A stretch of DNA of 64,000 nucleotides from Putridiphycobacter sp045107045 (lineage in GTDB: Bacteria > Bacteroidota > Bacteroidia > Flavobacteriales_D > Crocinitomicaceae), in NCBI GenBank assembly GCA_045107045.1, contig JBGCFR010000027.1:1-64000 (forward strand), in the 5' to 3' direction. The position numbers were made by a program, and so were the translations under genes. The stretch's first letter is position 1, and every line of letters begins with the position of its first letter. The notes under the pieces are model-generated. The model saw only the letters and a program-made list of their open reading frames with translations, had not been told where the DNA came from and made no database searches. Positions 37,964 through 46,473 of this stretch are shown piece by piece.

Positions 37964-38785
37964 ATGGATTATAAAAAATTTAGACCAAGTGACGAATTGC
38001 AAGATTTTGTAAAATTCTATTGGGATCTTAAAGGCCAAAAAGCCAATACTCCAGTTAAAAATACTATAGTACCTGATGGTACTATGAAATTGATTTTTCA
38101 TTACGGTGATTTATATTGGCATCATCCTGAACAAGGCGAAAGCTTTTTACAGCCTAGGTGTTTTCTAATTGGGCAATTAACTAAACCATATATTGTAGAA
38201 CCGCAAGGAGTTACAGGGTCATTCGTTGTTCGATTTCATCCGAATGGTTTTTTGCCTTTCACTTCCATTCCTATTAAAGAAATGGAAAATACGCCAGTAC
38301 CTTTGGAAAAACTGTTTGGGGAAGAAGGACTGGTATTAGAAGAGAAAATTTTAAATGCACCAGATTCAAGTAAACGTATCTTAATTATTGAGGACTTCCT
38401 GCTAAATATGTTGAAAAATAAAGAGGTGATAGATAGAATTGTTGAATCAACAGTTGAGATTATTTCAACACACAGTGGTCAACTTTCAATTAATGATCTG
38501 ACCAAAGAAATGAAACAAAGTAGACGTTACTTGGCACGTAAATTTTCTTCTAATGTTGGTTTAAGTCCGAAGCAACTTTCAAAAATTATTCGTTTACAAG
38601 CTACACTTAAAACTTTATTAGAAGGAAACAATGATAAATTAACTGACTTAGCATATGAAAATGAATATTTCGATCAAGCACATTTCAGTAAGGATTTTAA
38701 AGAGTTTACAGGTTTAACCCCTAAAGAATTTTACGGCGATAATTTAAAAATGTCCTTGCTTTTTGAAGATGATGATTATGCATGA
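37964..38785 (+). CDS. AraC-family transcriptional regulator
   Basis: DNA-binding regulator of 273 aa. The N-terminal sensor half (about 1-150; FKFYWDLKG-like opening, VPDGTMKLIFHYGD, FLIGQLTKPY) matches the DUF6597-type domain common in Bacteroidota AraC proteins. The C-terminal half (about 165-262) is a double helix-turn-helix with SINDLTKEMKQSRRYLARKF and the signature LAYENEYFDQAHFSKDFKEFTGLTPKEF. The VOC-family gene 66 bp downstream may be its target. The ligand is unknown. Confidence 0.9.
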   Translation: MDYKKFRPSDELQDFVKFYWDLKGQKANTPVKNTIVPDGTMKLIFHYGDLYWHHPEQGESFLQPRCFLIGQLTKPYIVEPQGVTGSFVVRFHPNGFLPFTSIPIKEMENTPVPLEKLFGEEGLVLEEKILNAPDSSKRILIIEDFLLNMLKNKEVIDRIVESTVEIISTHSGQLSINDLTKEMKQSRRYLARKFSSNVGLSPKQLSKIIRLQATLKTLLEGNNDKLTDLAYENEYFDQAHFSKDFKEFTGLTPKEFYGDNLKMSLLFEDDDYA

Positions 38786-38851
38786 CCCATTTTTACAATT
38801 TTAAAGTTTCGATACTCGCCACCTTTGTAACGAACAAAAAAATAAGTAAAA

Positions 38852-39226
38852 ATGAAAAATGTAAATTTAGCAAACTGGTTTGACATCAATGTATCAAACT
38901 TAGAAAACGCAAAAAACTTCTACGAAACAGTATTTGACATTAAATTAACTGATTTTCCTGCAGAATTTGGAAGACAGTCAGGTTTTCCATTCGATCCAAA
39001 TGGAATGAATATTACAGGTGCCTTAGTTGAAAAAGAAAACTTTGTGGCTGACAATAATAATACAGTCATTTATTTCGATTCTGAAGATTGTTTAGCTGAA
39101 GCAGAAAAAGCAATCAGTGCAGGTGGGAAAATCATCAAACCTAAAATGTCAATCGGTCCATTTGGTTTTGTGACAATTTTAATGGATATTGATGGTAACG
39201 CAATTGGTTTGCATTCAAAAAAATAA
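38852..39226 (+). CDS. VOC (glyoxalase/bleomycin-resistance) family protein
   Basis: Small cytoplasmic protein of 124 aa with one vicinal-oxygen-chelate domain: WFDINVSNLENAKNFYETVF at the N-terminus and GPFGFVTILMDIDGNAIGLHS at the C-terminus. The canonical metal ligands are only partly kept: His near the C-terminus is present, while the first-strand His/Gln position is occupied by Asp. Enzymatic activity is therefore uncertain. It lies just downstream of the AraC regulator and may be co-regulated. A hairpin follows the stop. Confidence 0.85.
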   Translation: MKNVNLANWFDINVSNLENAKNFYETVFDIKLTDFPAEFGRQSGFPFDPNGMNITGALVEKENFVADNNNTVIYFDSEDCLAEAEKAISAGGKIIKPKMSIGPFGFVTILMDIDGNAIGLHSKK

Positions 39227-39232
39227 TTTAAT

Positions 39233-39272
39233 AGCAAAAGCGGTTCAGTACTAAAATTGAATCGCTTTTGCT
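39233..39272 (+). terminator. Long hairpin after the VOC gene, probable terminator
   Basis: AGCAAAAGCGGTTCA (39233-39247) pairs with TGAATCGCTTTTGCT (39258-39272), a 15-bp stem with one G-U pair, 7 bp beyond the stop codon. The stem is strong but no T-tract follows on the plus strand, so termination efficiency is uncertain. Confidence 0.55.
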
Positions 39273-39286
39273 CAAAAATCAATTGC

Positions 39287-39601
39287 TTGACAAAAGCGAA
39301 AATAGATAGTTCAACTATTGTCAAAGAAGAAAAAGACAGACCAGCATCAGTGCCGCAAGAAGCAAAATGGAACCCATCTGACAATGAATGGGAATTAGGC
39401 ATTAGAAATGAAAAATAGAAATTCCTGTTGATGATAATATTATAGATTACTATGCTTATATTGAGATGGATTTGACAATTTTAACAATGCACTTTACGAT
39501 AAAAAAAGAAACTCACCTGTTATATAATAGGTGAAGAACAATACTTAGATTTAGAATTTTTAAATAAAACTAGTTATAACAAAATGCAATACGCATTGTA
39601 A
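39287..39601 (+). pseudogene. Decayed gene with at least three frameshifts
   Basis: Four successive open segments in shifting frames read as one protein. Frame A runs to about 39418 (SVPQEAKWNPSDNEWELGIR), frame B from about 39418 to 39470 (EIPVDDNIIDYYAYIEM), frame C from 39471 (FDNFNNALYDKKRNSPV), and frame D from about 39527 to the TAA at 39599-39601 (IGEEQYLDLEFLNKTSYNKM). Each junction needs a one- or two-base indel. The SVPxxAxWNxxxNEWELG opening resembles small Bacteroidota proteins I cannot name with certainty. No intact start codon is visible and the 5' end is vague. It accounts for most of the gap between the VOC and CotH-like genes. Confidence 0.5.
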
Positions 39602-39653
39602 ACGACTTTTTATACAACCGTTAGCTTTCATCAAAATGACCAAAGGGCAAATT

Positions 39654-40814
39654 CTATTTTTTTAATGCAGTTTGTATTTCTTTACCATTGTCTTTAATAA
39701 AATTATAGTCATACTCATACTTGTACTCTTTTTGTATTTCTTGTTCTAAAAAGACAAGTTGAGCATGGTGCTTTTCCATGAAGTTATTGATGAAATCTGG
39801 TTCTATTATTCTTTTTAGAGAATTGTGGTAAGCTGCACTGATGGATTCGTTTTTTAGGGCACTATATACAATCATTCTAGTTTCAAAAGAATCCAGTTTT
39901 GTGGTGTAGACATGTTTTCCCAAATAAGGCTTTCCCCATTCTAAAACTGGGTAGGCGTCATAGCCAACTGGTTCCATTTTCTGAGTCTCGAAATTAAAAT
40001 AGAAACGGATATTGATCCAGCCCATGGCATGATATGCAGCAGCTAAATCGCATAAAGCATAGTATAATCCAGTTTGAGTTGCATTAAAATTGACATAGCT
40101 TGAATCTATTCTATGCTGATAGTTACGCATTATTTCTTTTGCTATTCTTGCCTCATGATTATAAACATCTCCTTTCTTAATATTTGGATATAGTTTTATT
40201 TTGGCTTGCTTGATTAACCCATTAGAGTTGGATCCTTCATCAGCATTAAAAAAAGAATGGTCAGTAAATTTTAGTAATAGCCCATTGGGCTTGTTCTGAC
40301 TTGTAATCATTCGTTGAGATAAATGCTCCTCAATGCAATAAATCCCCCAACTATTTCCATTTACAAATACTTCAGTAAATCGAAATTCGTTGGATAGTAT
40401 TCCTTCTTGTTTTAACAGATGGTGGTAGACATAACTATTTAAAAAGCCTCTGGATTCAGGGTTTTGAATACTGAATACCTGTAAACCATCTTTCATTGGG
40501 CTATTCAATTTAATTCTAAAAGACCACTTATCTTCTTTCAGGTGATCCAGTAAATCACCTTTTAATCTAATTTTTCCGTTAAAGGGAACATTATTGTATT
40601 TAAAGCTTGCTGCTACAAAATCGTTTGGACTTCTATCTAAATGTCCAATGCTAAGTGCATTTTCTCTTAATTTTTCAAGGATCTGATATTCCTTAGTATT
40701 AATGTTAATATGTAATTTGTCTAGATTAAATTGAGGAGGACGGGTTATTGCAAATACTAGAATGAGTAGACTAATTACTATAATTAGAGTTAATGAAATA
40801 ATTTTTTTCTTCAT
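39654..40814 (-). CDS. CotH-kinase-like membrane-anchored protein
   Basis: Protein of 386 aa with one N-terminal membrane helix (MKKKIISLTLIIVISLLILV). The rest, outside the inner membrane, resembles the CotH family of atypical protein kinases: RLKGD and RIKLNS, then VFVNGNSWGIYCIEEHLSQR (the nucleotide-region EEH), then NIRFYFNFETQKMEPVGYDAYP where CotH has a W-D-x-D motif; here one Asp is kept and the second is Tyr, so kinase activity is doubtful. The ATG at 40814 (or 40820) was chosen because the promoter at 40827-40860 lies downstream of the upstream Met codon at 40859. It is divergent from the 40924 operon. Confidence 0.7.
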   Translation of the reverse strand: MKKKIISLTLIIVISLLILVFAITRPPQFNLDKLHININTKEYQILEKLRENALSIGHLDRSPNDFVAASFKYNNVPFNGKIRLKGDLLDHLKEDKWSFRIKLNSPMKDGLQVFSIQNPESRGFLNSYVYHHLLKQEGILSNEFRFTEVFVNGNSWGIYCIEEHLSQRMITSQNKPNGLLLKFTDHSFFNADEGSNSNGLIKQAKIKLYPNIKKGDVYNHEARIAKEIMRNYQHRIDSSYVNFNATQTGLYYALCDLAAAYHAMGWINIRFYFNFETQKMEPVGYDAYPVLEWGKPYLGKHVYTTKLDSFETRMIVYSALKNESISAAYHNSLKRIIEPDFINNFMEKHHAQLVFLEQEIQKEYKYEYDYNFIKDNGKEIQTALKK

Positions 40815-40826
40815 TGTCATTAGCAA

Positions 40827-40860
40827 CAAAACTACCATTATCTGCTTTTCGACTATCAAA
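40827..40860 (-). promoter_or_regulatory. Promoter of the CotH-like gene; fixes its start
   Basis: On the minus strand TTTG (40860-40857) is followed after 22 bp by TAGTTTTG (40834-40827). Transcription should begin near 40822, just before the ATG codons at 40820 and 40814. Confidence 0.7.
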
Positions 40861-40874
40861 TAATTAAAGATTAA

Positions 40875-40906
40875 TTTGGTTTATAATATAGACTAGTTTA
40901 TATTTG
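40875..40906 (+). promoter_or_regulatory. Promoter of the membrane protein/regulator/barrel operon
   Basis: TTTG (40875-40878) is followed after 20 bp by TATATTTG (40899-40906), the best promoter match in the window. It lies back to back with the CotH-like promoter; the two -33 boxes are 14 bp apart. The leader to the ATG at 40924 is about 12 nt. Confidence 0.75.
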
Positions 40907-40923
40907 TTTAAACAAAAAATATT

Positions 40924-41484
40924 ATGGAAGCAACAGAAAGCATAAAAATCATAGAAAAGATGCTAGACGAAAGTCGACAATCATTATCAAAATATTCGTT
41001 TCATTTTATACTCTGGGCAGTATTATTAATTCCATGTGGCATAATAGAATGGTATTTTGTAGATGAGCCAAAACGGTTTTTAGTGTGGATGATTGCTGGT
41101 ATTACAGGAGGTATAATAGCATCTATTTATGGTGGTAAACAATCCAAACAGCAAAAAGTCCAAAGTTTAGCAAGTAGAATGCATGGTTTTATTTGGGGCG
41201 GATTTGGGATTTGTATGATAGTGAGTATCTTTTATTCAATTAAATTAAATGTGCCACCACATACTTTGGTTCTACTTTTGGCTGGCGCAGCGACGTTTAG
41301 TACTGGTGGACTTGCAAAATTTCAGCCCTTCATTCTCGGAGGTATATTCTTAATGATTTGCTCGTTACTTTGTGGTTTCCTAGTACCTCCTGGATACCAA
41401 GGCTTAGTATTTGCAGCAGGCTTATCTGGAGGGTATTTAGTGCCAGGTTTAATGCTTAGAAAAATAGAAAATGGCCAAGCTTAA
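40924..41484 (+). CDS. Multi-spanning membrane protein of unknown function
   Basis: Integral membrane protein of 186 aa with a soluble N-terminal helix (residues 1-22) and about five to six hydrophobic segments from residue 25 on, rich in Gly and aromatic residues (FIWGGFGICMI, LVLLLAGAATFSTGGLAKF). No catalytic motif was seen. The gene overlaps the following winged-helix regulator by 14 bp, so the two are co-translated. Small membrane proteins of this sort next to HTH_34-type regulators are frequent in Bacteroidota; the pairing suggests that the regulator's activity or target involves the membrane protein. Confidence 0.75.
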   Translation: MEATESIKIIEKMLDESRQSLSKYSFHFILWAVLLIPCGIIEWYFVDEPKRFLVWMIAGITGGIIASIYGGKQSKQQKVQSLASRMHGFIWGGFGICMIVSIFYSIKLNVPPHTLVLLLAGAATFSTGGLAKFQPFILGGIFLMICSLLCGFLVPPGYQGLVFAAGLSGGYLVPGLMLRKIENGQA

Positions 41485-41752
41485 TCCAATTCTCCATCAA
41501 GAATTAAGACTTAGTATTGTTAGTTTTTTAGCAACGATAGAAAGTGCTGATTTCAATAAACTAATGGAAGTTACCACTGCCTCTAAAGGCAACTTAAGTG
41601 TTCAGATTTCAAAATTGAAAGCAGCCAATTATATTGAAGTCACCAAGACATTTAAAAACAATTATCCCCATACATCTTGTTCTATTACTGAGCAAGGGCA
41701 AGATGCTTTGAATAATTATGTTCAAGAACTAAAGAAATTATTGAATCTATAA
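41471..41752 (+). CDS. Winged-helix transcriptional regulator (HTH_34 type)
   Basis: DNA-binding protein of 93 aa consisting of a single winged helix: LNPILHQELRLSIVSFL, recognition helix in TASKGNLSVQISKLKAANYI, wing KTFKNNYPHTSCSITEQG, and a C-terminal dimerisation helix. No ligand- or metal-binding domain. It starts inside the end of the upstream membrane-protein gene and is followed after 2 bp by the beta-barrel gene. It may autoregulate the divergent promoter pair at 40827-40906. Confidence 0.88.
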   Translation: MAKLNPILHQELRLSIVSFLATIESADFNKLMEVTTASKGNLSVQISKLKAANYIEVTKTFKNNYPHTSCSITEQGQDALNNYVQELKKLLNL

Positions 41753-41754
41753 AA

Positions 41755-42336
41755 ATGAAAAATTTAAAATTTGTATTGCTAATAAATTTGTTATTAAGCG
41801 GATTAATCTACGCACAAGAATCAACCTTTAAACTATTCGAAAAATCTGAAAAACAGTCTGGTTTTGGAGCAGTAACATTTAATATGTACAATGGAAAGTA
41901 CTTTATGTTTGGTGGTGAAGGAGCAGCAGTATTCAATAATTTCTATTTTGGTGGTTTTGGAGAATCTGGATCATTGGGAAATTACACTTATCCATTTGGT
42001 AGTATTGCATATGAATTGAAACGCAGTTCGGGAGGTATAATGCTTGGCGGTATGTCCAATGGCAGTCAGTTTTTTGCTGTATTCACAGACTTAAAACTAA
42101 GTTGGGACTCCTACCAAGCGAGTTCGGGTGATGCTAGTTTAGGACTTGGTACCTTTCAATACAGAAGCTTTTCCTTTTTACCAGCGATAGGCCTAGCCAT
42201 TCGCCCTATTTCGTGGTTGCAGGTTCGACTGGGTGGTGGATACCGTTTTTCAGGTCTTGTTGATGATGGCGGTTTAGAGAATGTCCCTTATAATGGTGCA
42301 AATATTAATTTCCAGCTGACATTTGGAGGGTTTTAG
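41755..42336 (+). CDS. Secreted or outer-membrane beta-barrel-like protein
   Basis: Protein of 193 aa with a signal peptide (MKNLKFVLLINLLLSGLIYA, cut before QE). The mature part is rich in Gly, Phe, Tyr and Ser with alternating amphipathic strands (YFMFGGEGAAVFNNFYFGGFGE, LQVRLGGGYRFSGLVDDGG) and ends in an aromatic residue (LTFGGF), as outer-membrane barrels do. It is the third gene of the operon, 2 bp after the regulator. Function is not recognised. Confidence 0.72.
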   Translation: MKNLKFVLLINLLLSGLIYAQESTFKLFEKSEKQSGFGAVTFNMYNGKYFMFGGEGAAVFNNFYFGGFGESGSLGNYTYPFGSIAYELKRSSGGIMLGGMSNGSQFFAVFTDLKLSWDSYQASSGDASLGLGTFQYRSFSFLPAIGLAIRPISWLQVRLGGGYRFSGLVDDGGLENVPYNGANINFQLTFGGF

Positions 42337-42535
42337 AGTTAAAAGATAATTTAAAAAACACCTAAACATTTTCTGTCAAGGAGCCTTCGTTTTTTATTGA
42401 AATGATAAACAACAAATATTATTAGCTAAATAAGATCAAAAAAAATCTTTTTAGATAAATTCTTTTTACTTTGCTAAATGGTACAATTGTTGCCATTCAT
42501 AATTTATTATAACTAAATAATATAAATAGAAGAAA

Positions 42536-43159
42536 ATGAAAAATGTATTTAAAGTATTATTGCTTAGTATGGTGTTAATTTCTACACCGATTTTTGGACA
42601 GAAAGGCCTTGAGAAAAAGGCAGAGAAAACCGAAAAAAAAGCTTTAATTAAGGCTGAAAAAGAGGTCGTTTTGGAAAAAGGAAAAATTGAAAATTCTAAC
42701 GTTAAAAAAAACAAATCTCAAGGAAAAGAGATGAAAGAAAAAGGCAATTCTAAAAATAAAGAAATGAAGTCCAAAGATGAGTCAAAAAAAGAAAAAATGG
42801 ACAAAGAATTGGACGAGAAGAAAGACAAAGAGGGAAAAATTGAAAAAGAGATTAAAGAAAAATCCAACAATGGCAATGCTCATGGAAAAAATAAGAATGG
42901 ACTGGAGGGAAAAGAGTTTGGAAAACAACGAGCTGAAGATGCTAAAGTAAATAAAAAAGAAAAGGAAGAGGAGTACGAAATTGCGGTTGAAAATGGTAAC
43001 GAAACATTGTTAAAAGCTAAAAAGAAAATAGAGAAAGCCAAAAAAGATCTAGAAAAAGAAAAAGGGAAATTATCGAAAGAAGAATATAAAATTAAAAAGG
43101 AAAAAATTGAAAAAGCGGAAAAATTAACAAAAGAGCTGGAAGAGAAAATTGAAAACTAA
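42536..43159 (+). CDS. Secreted Lys/Glu-rich coiled-coil protein
   Basis: Protein of 207 aa with a clean signal peptide (MKNVFKVLLLSMVLISTPIFG, cut before QK). The mature part is almost entirely charged, with Lys and Glu making up about half of all residues and no Cys, Trp or Pro. The last third (LLKAKKKIEKAKKDLEKEK) should form a coiled coil, while the middle (NNGNAHGKNKNG) is flexible. No domain was recognised. The signal peptide and terminator argue that it is a real gene rather than a low-complexity artefact. It is monocistronic. A role in binding polyanions or metals, or as a periplasmic spacer, would be guesswork. Confidence 0.7.
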   Translation: MKNVFKVLLLSMVLISTPIFGQKGLEKKAEKTEKKALIKAEKEVVLEKGKIENSNVKKNKSQGKEMKEKGNSKNKEMKSKDESKKEKMDKELDEKKDKEGKIEKEIKEKSNNGNAHGKNKNGLEGKEFGKQRAEDAKVNKKEKEEEYEIAVENGNETLLKAKKKIEKAKKDLEKEKGKLSKEEYKIKKEKIEKAEKLTKELEEKIEN

Positions 43160-43235
43160 GATATTCCATTTCAAAAATAATTTCCTTCCCTAAGTCTAAT
43201 TGTAGAAAGGTTTTAGAATGTAATTATATCAAAAA

Positions 43236-43267
43236 AACGCCTTAACATTTTGTTAAGGCGTTCTATT
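43236..43267. terminator. Bidirectional terminator
   Basis: AACGCCTTAACA (43236-43247) pairs perfectly with TGTTAAGGCGTT (43251-43262) around a TTT loop, flanked by AAAAA on the left and TTCTATTTTT on the right. It sits between the convergent Lys/Glu-rich gene and the prohibitin-like gene. Confidence 0.88.
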
Positions 43268-43303
43268 TTTTGTCTAGTGTTTAAGAAAATTTAATACTCT
43301 ACT

Positions 43304-44113
43304 TTAATTATTTCCTAAAATTAATGGTAAACCTTCTTTTCCACCAACTACAACTACTTTTGAATTAGGTGACTCAGCCAGTTTTAATGTAGCTTCAATT
43401 CCTTTTTCTTTTAAAATATTTGGTGTTAATGAAGCATTTAAAATACGGTTAGCCTCAGCTTTACCTTCTGCATTAATTTTAATTCTTTGCGCTTCTTTTT
43501 GCTCTTTTTGTAGTCTAAACTCATATTGAAGTGACTCTTGTTCTTGCTTTAGTTTCTCTTCAATTGCCATTTTTATGGTTGTTGGTAAAGTAACATCTCT
43601 CACCAACACTTCGTTTACAGCAATATATTGCTTTAAAAGAATAGCCTTGGTTTCTACATCAATTTCTTCTTGAATGGCATCTCTCTTACTAGAGTATATT
43701 TCTTCTGGCGTATATCGACCAATTACACTTCTAGTGGCTGAGCGTATAGCCGGAATAACAATATCATCAATATATCTTGTCCCTTTTTCCTTGTGCAATA
43801 ATGGAAGCATTTTTTTGATTGGTTGAAATTGAAGAGTCACATCTAGCTTAATTTCAAGACCATTTGATGAAAGAACGGCCATGCTTTCGGATATTTTTTG
43901 CTGACGAACTTGATAAACAATCATATTGTTCCAAGGTGCAATAATGTGAAAACCTTCATCATAAGGATGTTCTGTGTATACCCCACCACTAAAAGTTTGG
44001 AATAAAACGCCATTTTCACCTGCATTAATAGTAACAGATGATTTAAATAATATAACAACAATGATTAATACAACTACAATAAGTGCAATTAATCGTCTTG
44101 GGATTTCGTTCAT
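43304..44113 (-). CDS. Prohibitin-like SPFH/Band 7 membrane protein
   Basis: Protein of 269 aa. An N-terminal membrane helix (RRLIALIVVVLIIVVILF, about 6-23) is followed by an SPFH/Band 7 domain (INAGENGVLFQTFSGGVY, GFHIIAPWN) and a coiled-coil segment (KLKQEQESLQYEFRLQKEQKE), then a short C-terminal tail ending VVVVGGKEGLPLILGN, as in bacterial prohibitins. Such proteins form large ring or cage assemblies at the inner membrane, often with FtsH-type proteases or membrane microdomains. It lies 28 bp downstream of the RND exporter gene on the same strand and is probably co-transcribed. Confidence 0.92.
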   Translation of the reverse strand: MNEIPRRLIALIVVVLIIVVILFKSSVTINAGENGVLFQTFSGGVYTEHPYDEGFHIIAPWNNMIVYQVRQQKISESMAVLSSNGLEIKLDVTLQFQPIKKMLPLLHKEKGTRYIDDIVIPAIRSATRSVIGRYTPEEIYSSKRDAIQEEIDVETKAILLKQYIAVNEVLVRDVTLPTTIKMAIEEKLKQEQESLQYEFRLQKEQKEAQRIKINAEGKAEANRILNASLTPNILKEKGIEATLKLAESPNSKVVVVGGKEGLPLILGNN

Positions 44114-44141
44114 GATTTTAAGTTTTAATTTAAGTACAAAT

Positions 44142-46403
44142 TTACGATTTCTTTCGGTAGAAAAAAAGTATTAGTATAGGTAGTAATAGTAAGTCGGCGA
44201 TTACTGCAAATACCAAGGTTAAACTGATTAGTAAACCAATATAGAATGTCCCTAAAAAATCGGAGAATAAAAGGAGCAAAAAACCAGCACAAATAATAAG
44301 AGACGTCAGTATAATTGCTCGACCTGTTGAGAGATAAGTCCGTTTTAATGCATACAATGTATGCCTTCCCTTGTTTAATTCTAATTTGAATTTACTCATA
44401 AAATGTATGGTGTCATCAACCGCAATGCCAAAAGCAATGGTGAATATTATAGCAGTGGACACCTTTAAATTAATGCCTGAATATCCAAGAATAGCAGCTA
44501 GAAAAAGAAGGGGGAGGAGATTAGGTACCATAGCAATTAGCACCATTTTAACATTCCTATACAAAATGCCCATTAATAGTGATACAATCAAAATAGCTAG
44601 GAGTAAACCGTAAGTTAAGCTGGTTGAAATTGAAGTCATGTTTTTATCTAATACATAGCCTGTACCTGTCAATCTTGCTTGAATGAGAGTACTATCAATA
44701 TTATTTCTAATAAATTGTTCTAGCCTTTTAGTCTTTTTATCTGCAGCTTGTTTACCAATATCCCCCATGGTACTTGAAATTCTTGTAAATCGTTGCGTAC
44801 TATCTACAAATTTTGAAAGACCTGCTTTTTCACCCAATTTTTTAAATTGTTTGACAAACTTGTCGCTGTCTTTTCTATTCGGAAATCGGTAATAACTTGA
44901 CTGTCCACCATGTTCAACCCTATTAGCTATTTTAAGTGCTGAGGCTAATGAAAAGGTTTGGACCAGTCCAAAATCAGAAACTAAAAATGAATCAATTTGG
45001 TGAATGCTTTTTAAAACCTTGTAATCATAAATTGATTGAGAAGAATCCTTTAACTCAATTGACATTTCGAATGGCCGCAGACCCATATAGGCATCATCAA
45101 AATAGGTAAACTGCTGACGCATAAAATTATCTTCTTTTAAATCTTCTAATAGAAAGTAATTAGTGGATACTTTTTGTAAACCAATGATGCCAAATGTGAT
45201 GAGTATGATAAAACTGATAAAAACTTTTACCCTATGTTTAATTAATTTCTGGAACGAACGGTGAAGCACCATATACCAAAAATTAGAGGTGATCGTTTTA
45301 GAGGTCAGTTTTGGAGGTTTTACCAAAATAAGGAGAGAGGGTAATATGGTATAAGCCAATATAAAAGCAAATAGAACCCCAATTGCTGTATAGATACCAA
45401 ACACACGTATAGCACTCATTGGTACGGTCAATAAGCTTAAAAAACCAATGGCAGTGGTAATCGAAGTCAATAAGGTGGCAAATCCTACTTCTTTGTAGGC
45501 TGTTTTAACGGCTTCTTGTTTTGGAGTCCCTAAACGCAATTCATCAATATATTTCGAAACCAGATGTATCACATCCGACATGGCTACTACAAACATAATG
45601 GATGGTAGAACTGTTAACACTATATTAATCGGTTGATTAATTGCTCCCATAAATCCAACAATCCAAAGCATTGAGGAGGTAACAATTATCATAGGTAACC
45701 AAATTCCCCACCACGATTTAAAGGCAATAAAAAGAAACACAATGATTAAAATAAAAGATAGGCCAATGAAAAACACCGTTTCAAACCTCATGATATCTAC
45801 ATAGTAACTTTGACCAATGGCTCTTCCAGCCATATGAAAGTCCTTAAACTCATACTTAGCAATTAATCCGTCAATATTAGTCTTTAAAACATCACATTGT
45901 TTTTTAGATATTCTAGGGGCATGATCAATTTTAATCATCAATCCAGTAGCCGATTCATTAATGAAAAAAGTTTTAATTTCAGGTCGATTAAATATACGTA
46001 TGGAATCATTATAGTAATTGCATGTATCACATATATTAATATAAGGCACTTTTATCGCGAATTTAGAAAACGGAGTTTTAACATATTCAGACAAATCAAT
46101 TAAACTGGTTACAGAAGTAATTAAGCTATCTTTTCGCAAGCCCTTTACAAAACTGTCCACCTTAACCAAGAATTTCGTGTTGAAAACCCCTTCATTATCT
46201 TCAAGTGATAGAAAGACAAAATCATTGTCAGTACCAAATCTATCCTGATGAGCATTAAAGAATTCAGTGTCAGTGTCAGATTCTGAATAAAAAGAGGTAA
46301 AGTCGTAATCAAACTTCAGATTGAATATATTATAAACTAAATAAAGGGTAACTAAACTGACTATGAATATTGTTAAACGTGATATTTTCTTTAAATCTCC
46401 CAA
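44142..46403 (-). CDS. RND-superfamily (MMPL-type) exporter
   Basis: Inner-membrane protein of about 753 aa with two repeats of one helix, a periplasmic loop and five helices (COG1033). First-half landmarks are FDYDFTSFYSES and the periplasmic DHAPRISKKQ; the conserved helix-4-type motifs are SDVIHLVSKYIDE and GIAVDDTIHFMSKF, which carry the proton-relay acidic residues. Probable substrates are lipids or hydrophobic molecules. The start is uncertain: 46403 is a TTG and no ATG exists upstream, but the frame stays open another 16 codons (NNFVNDFKSKR), so an ATT start near 46439 is possible. The prohibitin-like gene follows. Confidence 0.88.
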   Translation of the reverse strand: MGDLKKISRLTIFIVSLVTLYLVYNIFNLKFDYDFTSFYSESDTDTEFFNAHQDRFGTDNDFVFLSLEDNEGVFNTKFLVKVDSFVKGLRKDSLITSVTSLIDLSEYVKTPFSKFAIKVPYINICDTCNYYNDSIRIFNRPEIKTFFINESATGLMIKIDHAPRISKKQCDVLKTNIDGLIAKYEFKDFHMAGRAIGQSYYVDIMRFETVFFIGLSFILIIVFLFIAFKSWWGIWLPMIIVTSSMLWIVGFMGAINQPINIVLTVLPSIMFVVAMSDVIHLVSKYIDELRLGTPKQEAVKTAYKEVGFATLLTSITTAIGFLSLLTVPMSAIRVFGIYTAIGVLFAFILAYTILPSLLILVKPPKLTSKTITSNFWYMVLHRSFQKLIKHRVKVFISFIILITFGIIGLQKVSTNYFLLEDLKEDNFMRQQFTYFDDAYMGLRPFEMSIELKDSSQSIYDYKVLKSIHQIDSFLVSDFGLVQTFSLASALKIANRVEHGGQSSYYRFPNRKDSDKFVKQFKKLGEKAGLSKFVDSTQRFTRISSTMGDIGKQAADKKTKRLEQFIRNNIDSTLIQARLTGTGYVLDKNMTSISTSLTYGLLLAILIVSLLMGILYRNVKMVLIAMVPNLLPLLFLAAILGYSGINLKVSTAIIFTIAFGIAVDDTIHFMSKFKLELNKGRHTLYALKRTYLSTGRAIILTSLIICAGFLLLLFSDFLGTFYIGLLISLTLVFAVIADLLLLPILILFFYRKKS

Positions 46404-46473
46404 CCTTTTGCTTTTAAAATCGTTTACAAAGTTGTTAATTTGTATTGAAATTTAATTATTAAACAATAATAAT

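Noticed and set aside
39070..39402. Minus-strand ORF over the VOC gene and its downstream hairpin
   Set aside because: Antisense to the VOC gene and running through a terminator-like hairpin; no protein-like features.
39614..39626. Possible integron attC-like end (ACAACCGTTAGC) after the decayed gene
   Set aside because: GTTAGCT does not fit the GTTRRRY core, no paired inner boxes were found, and no integrase gene is in the window.
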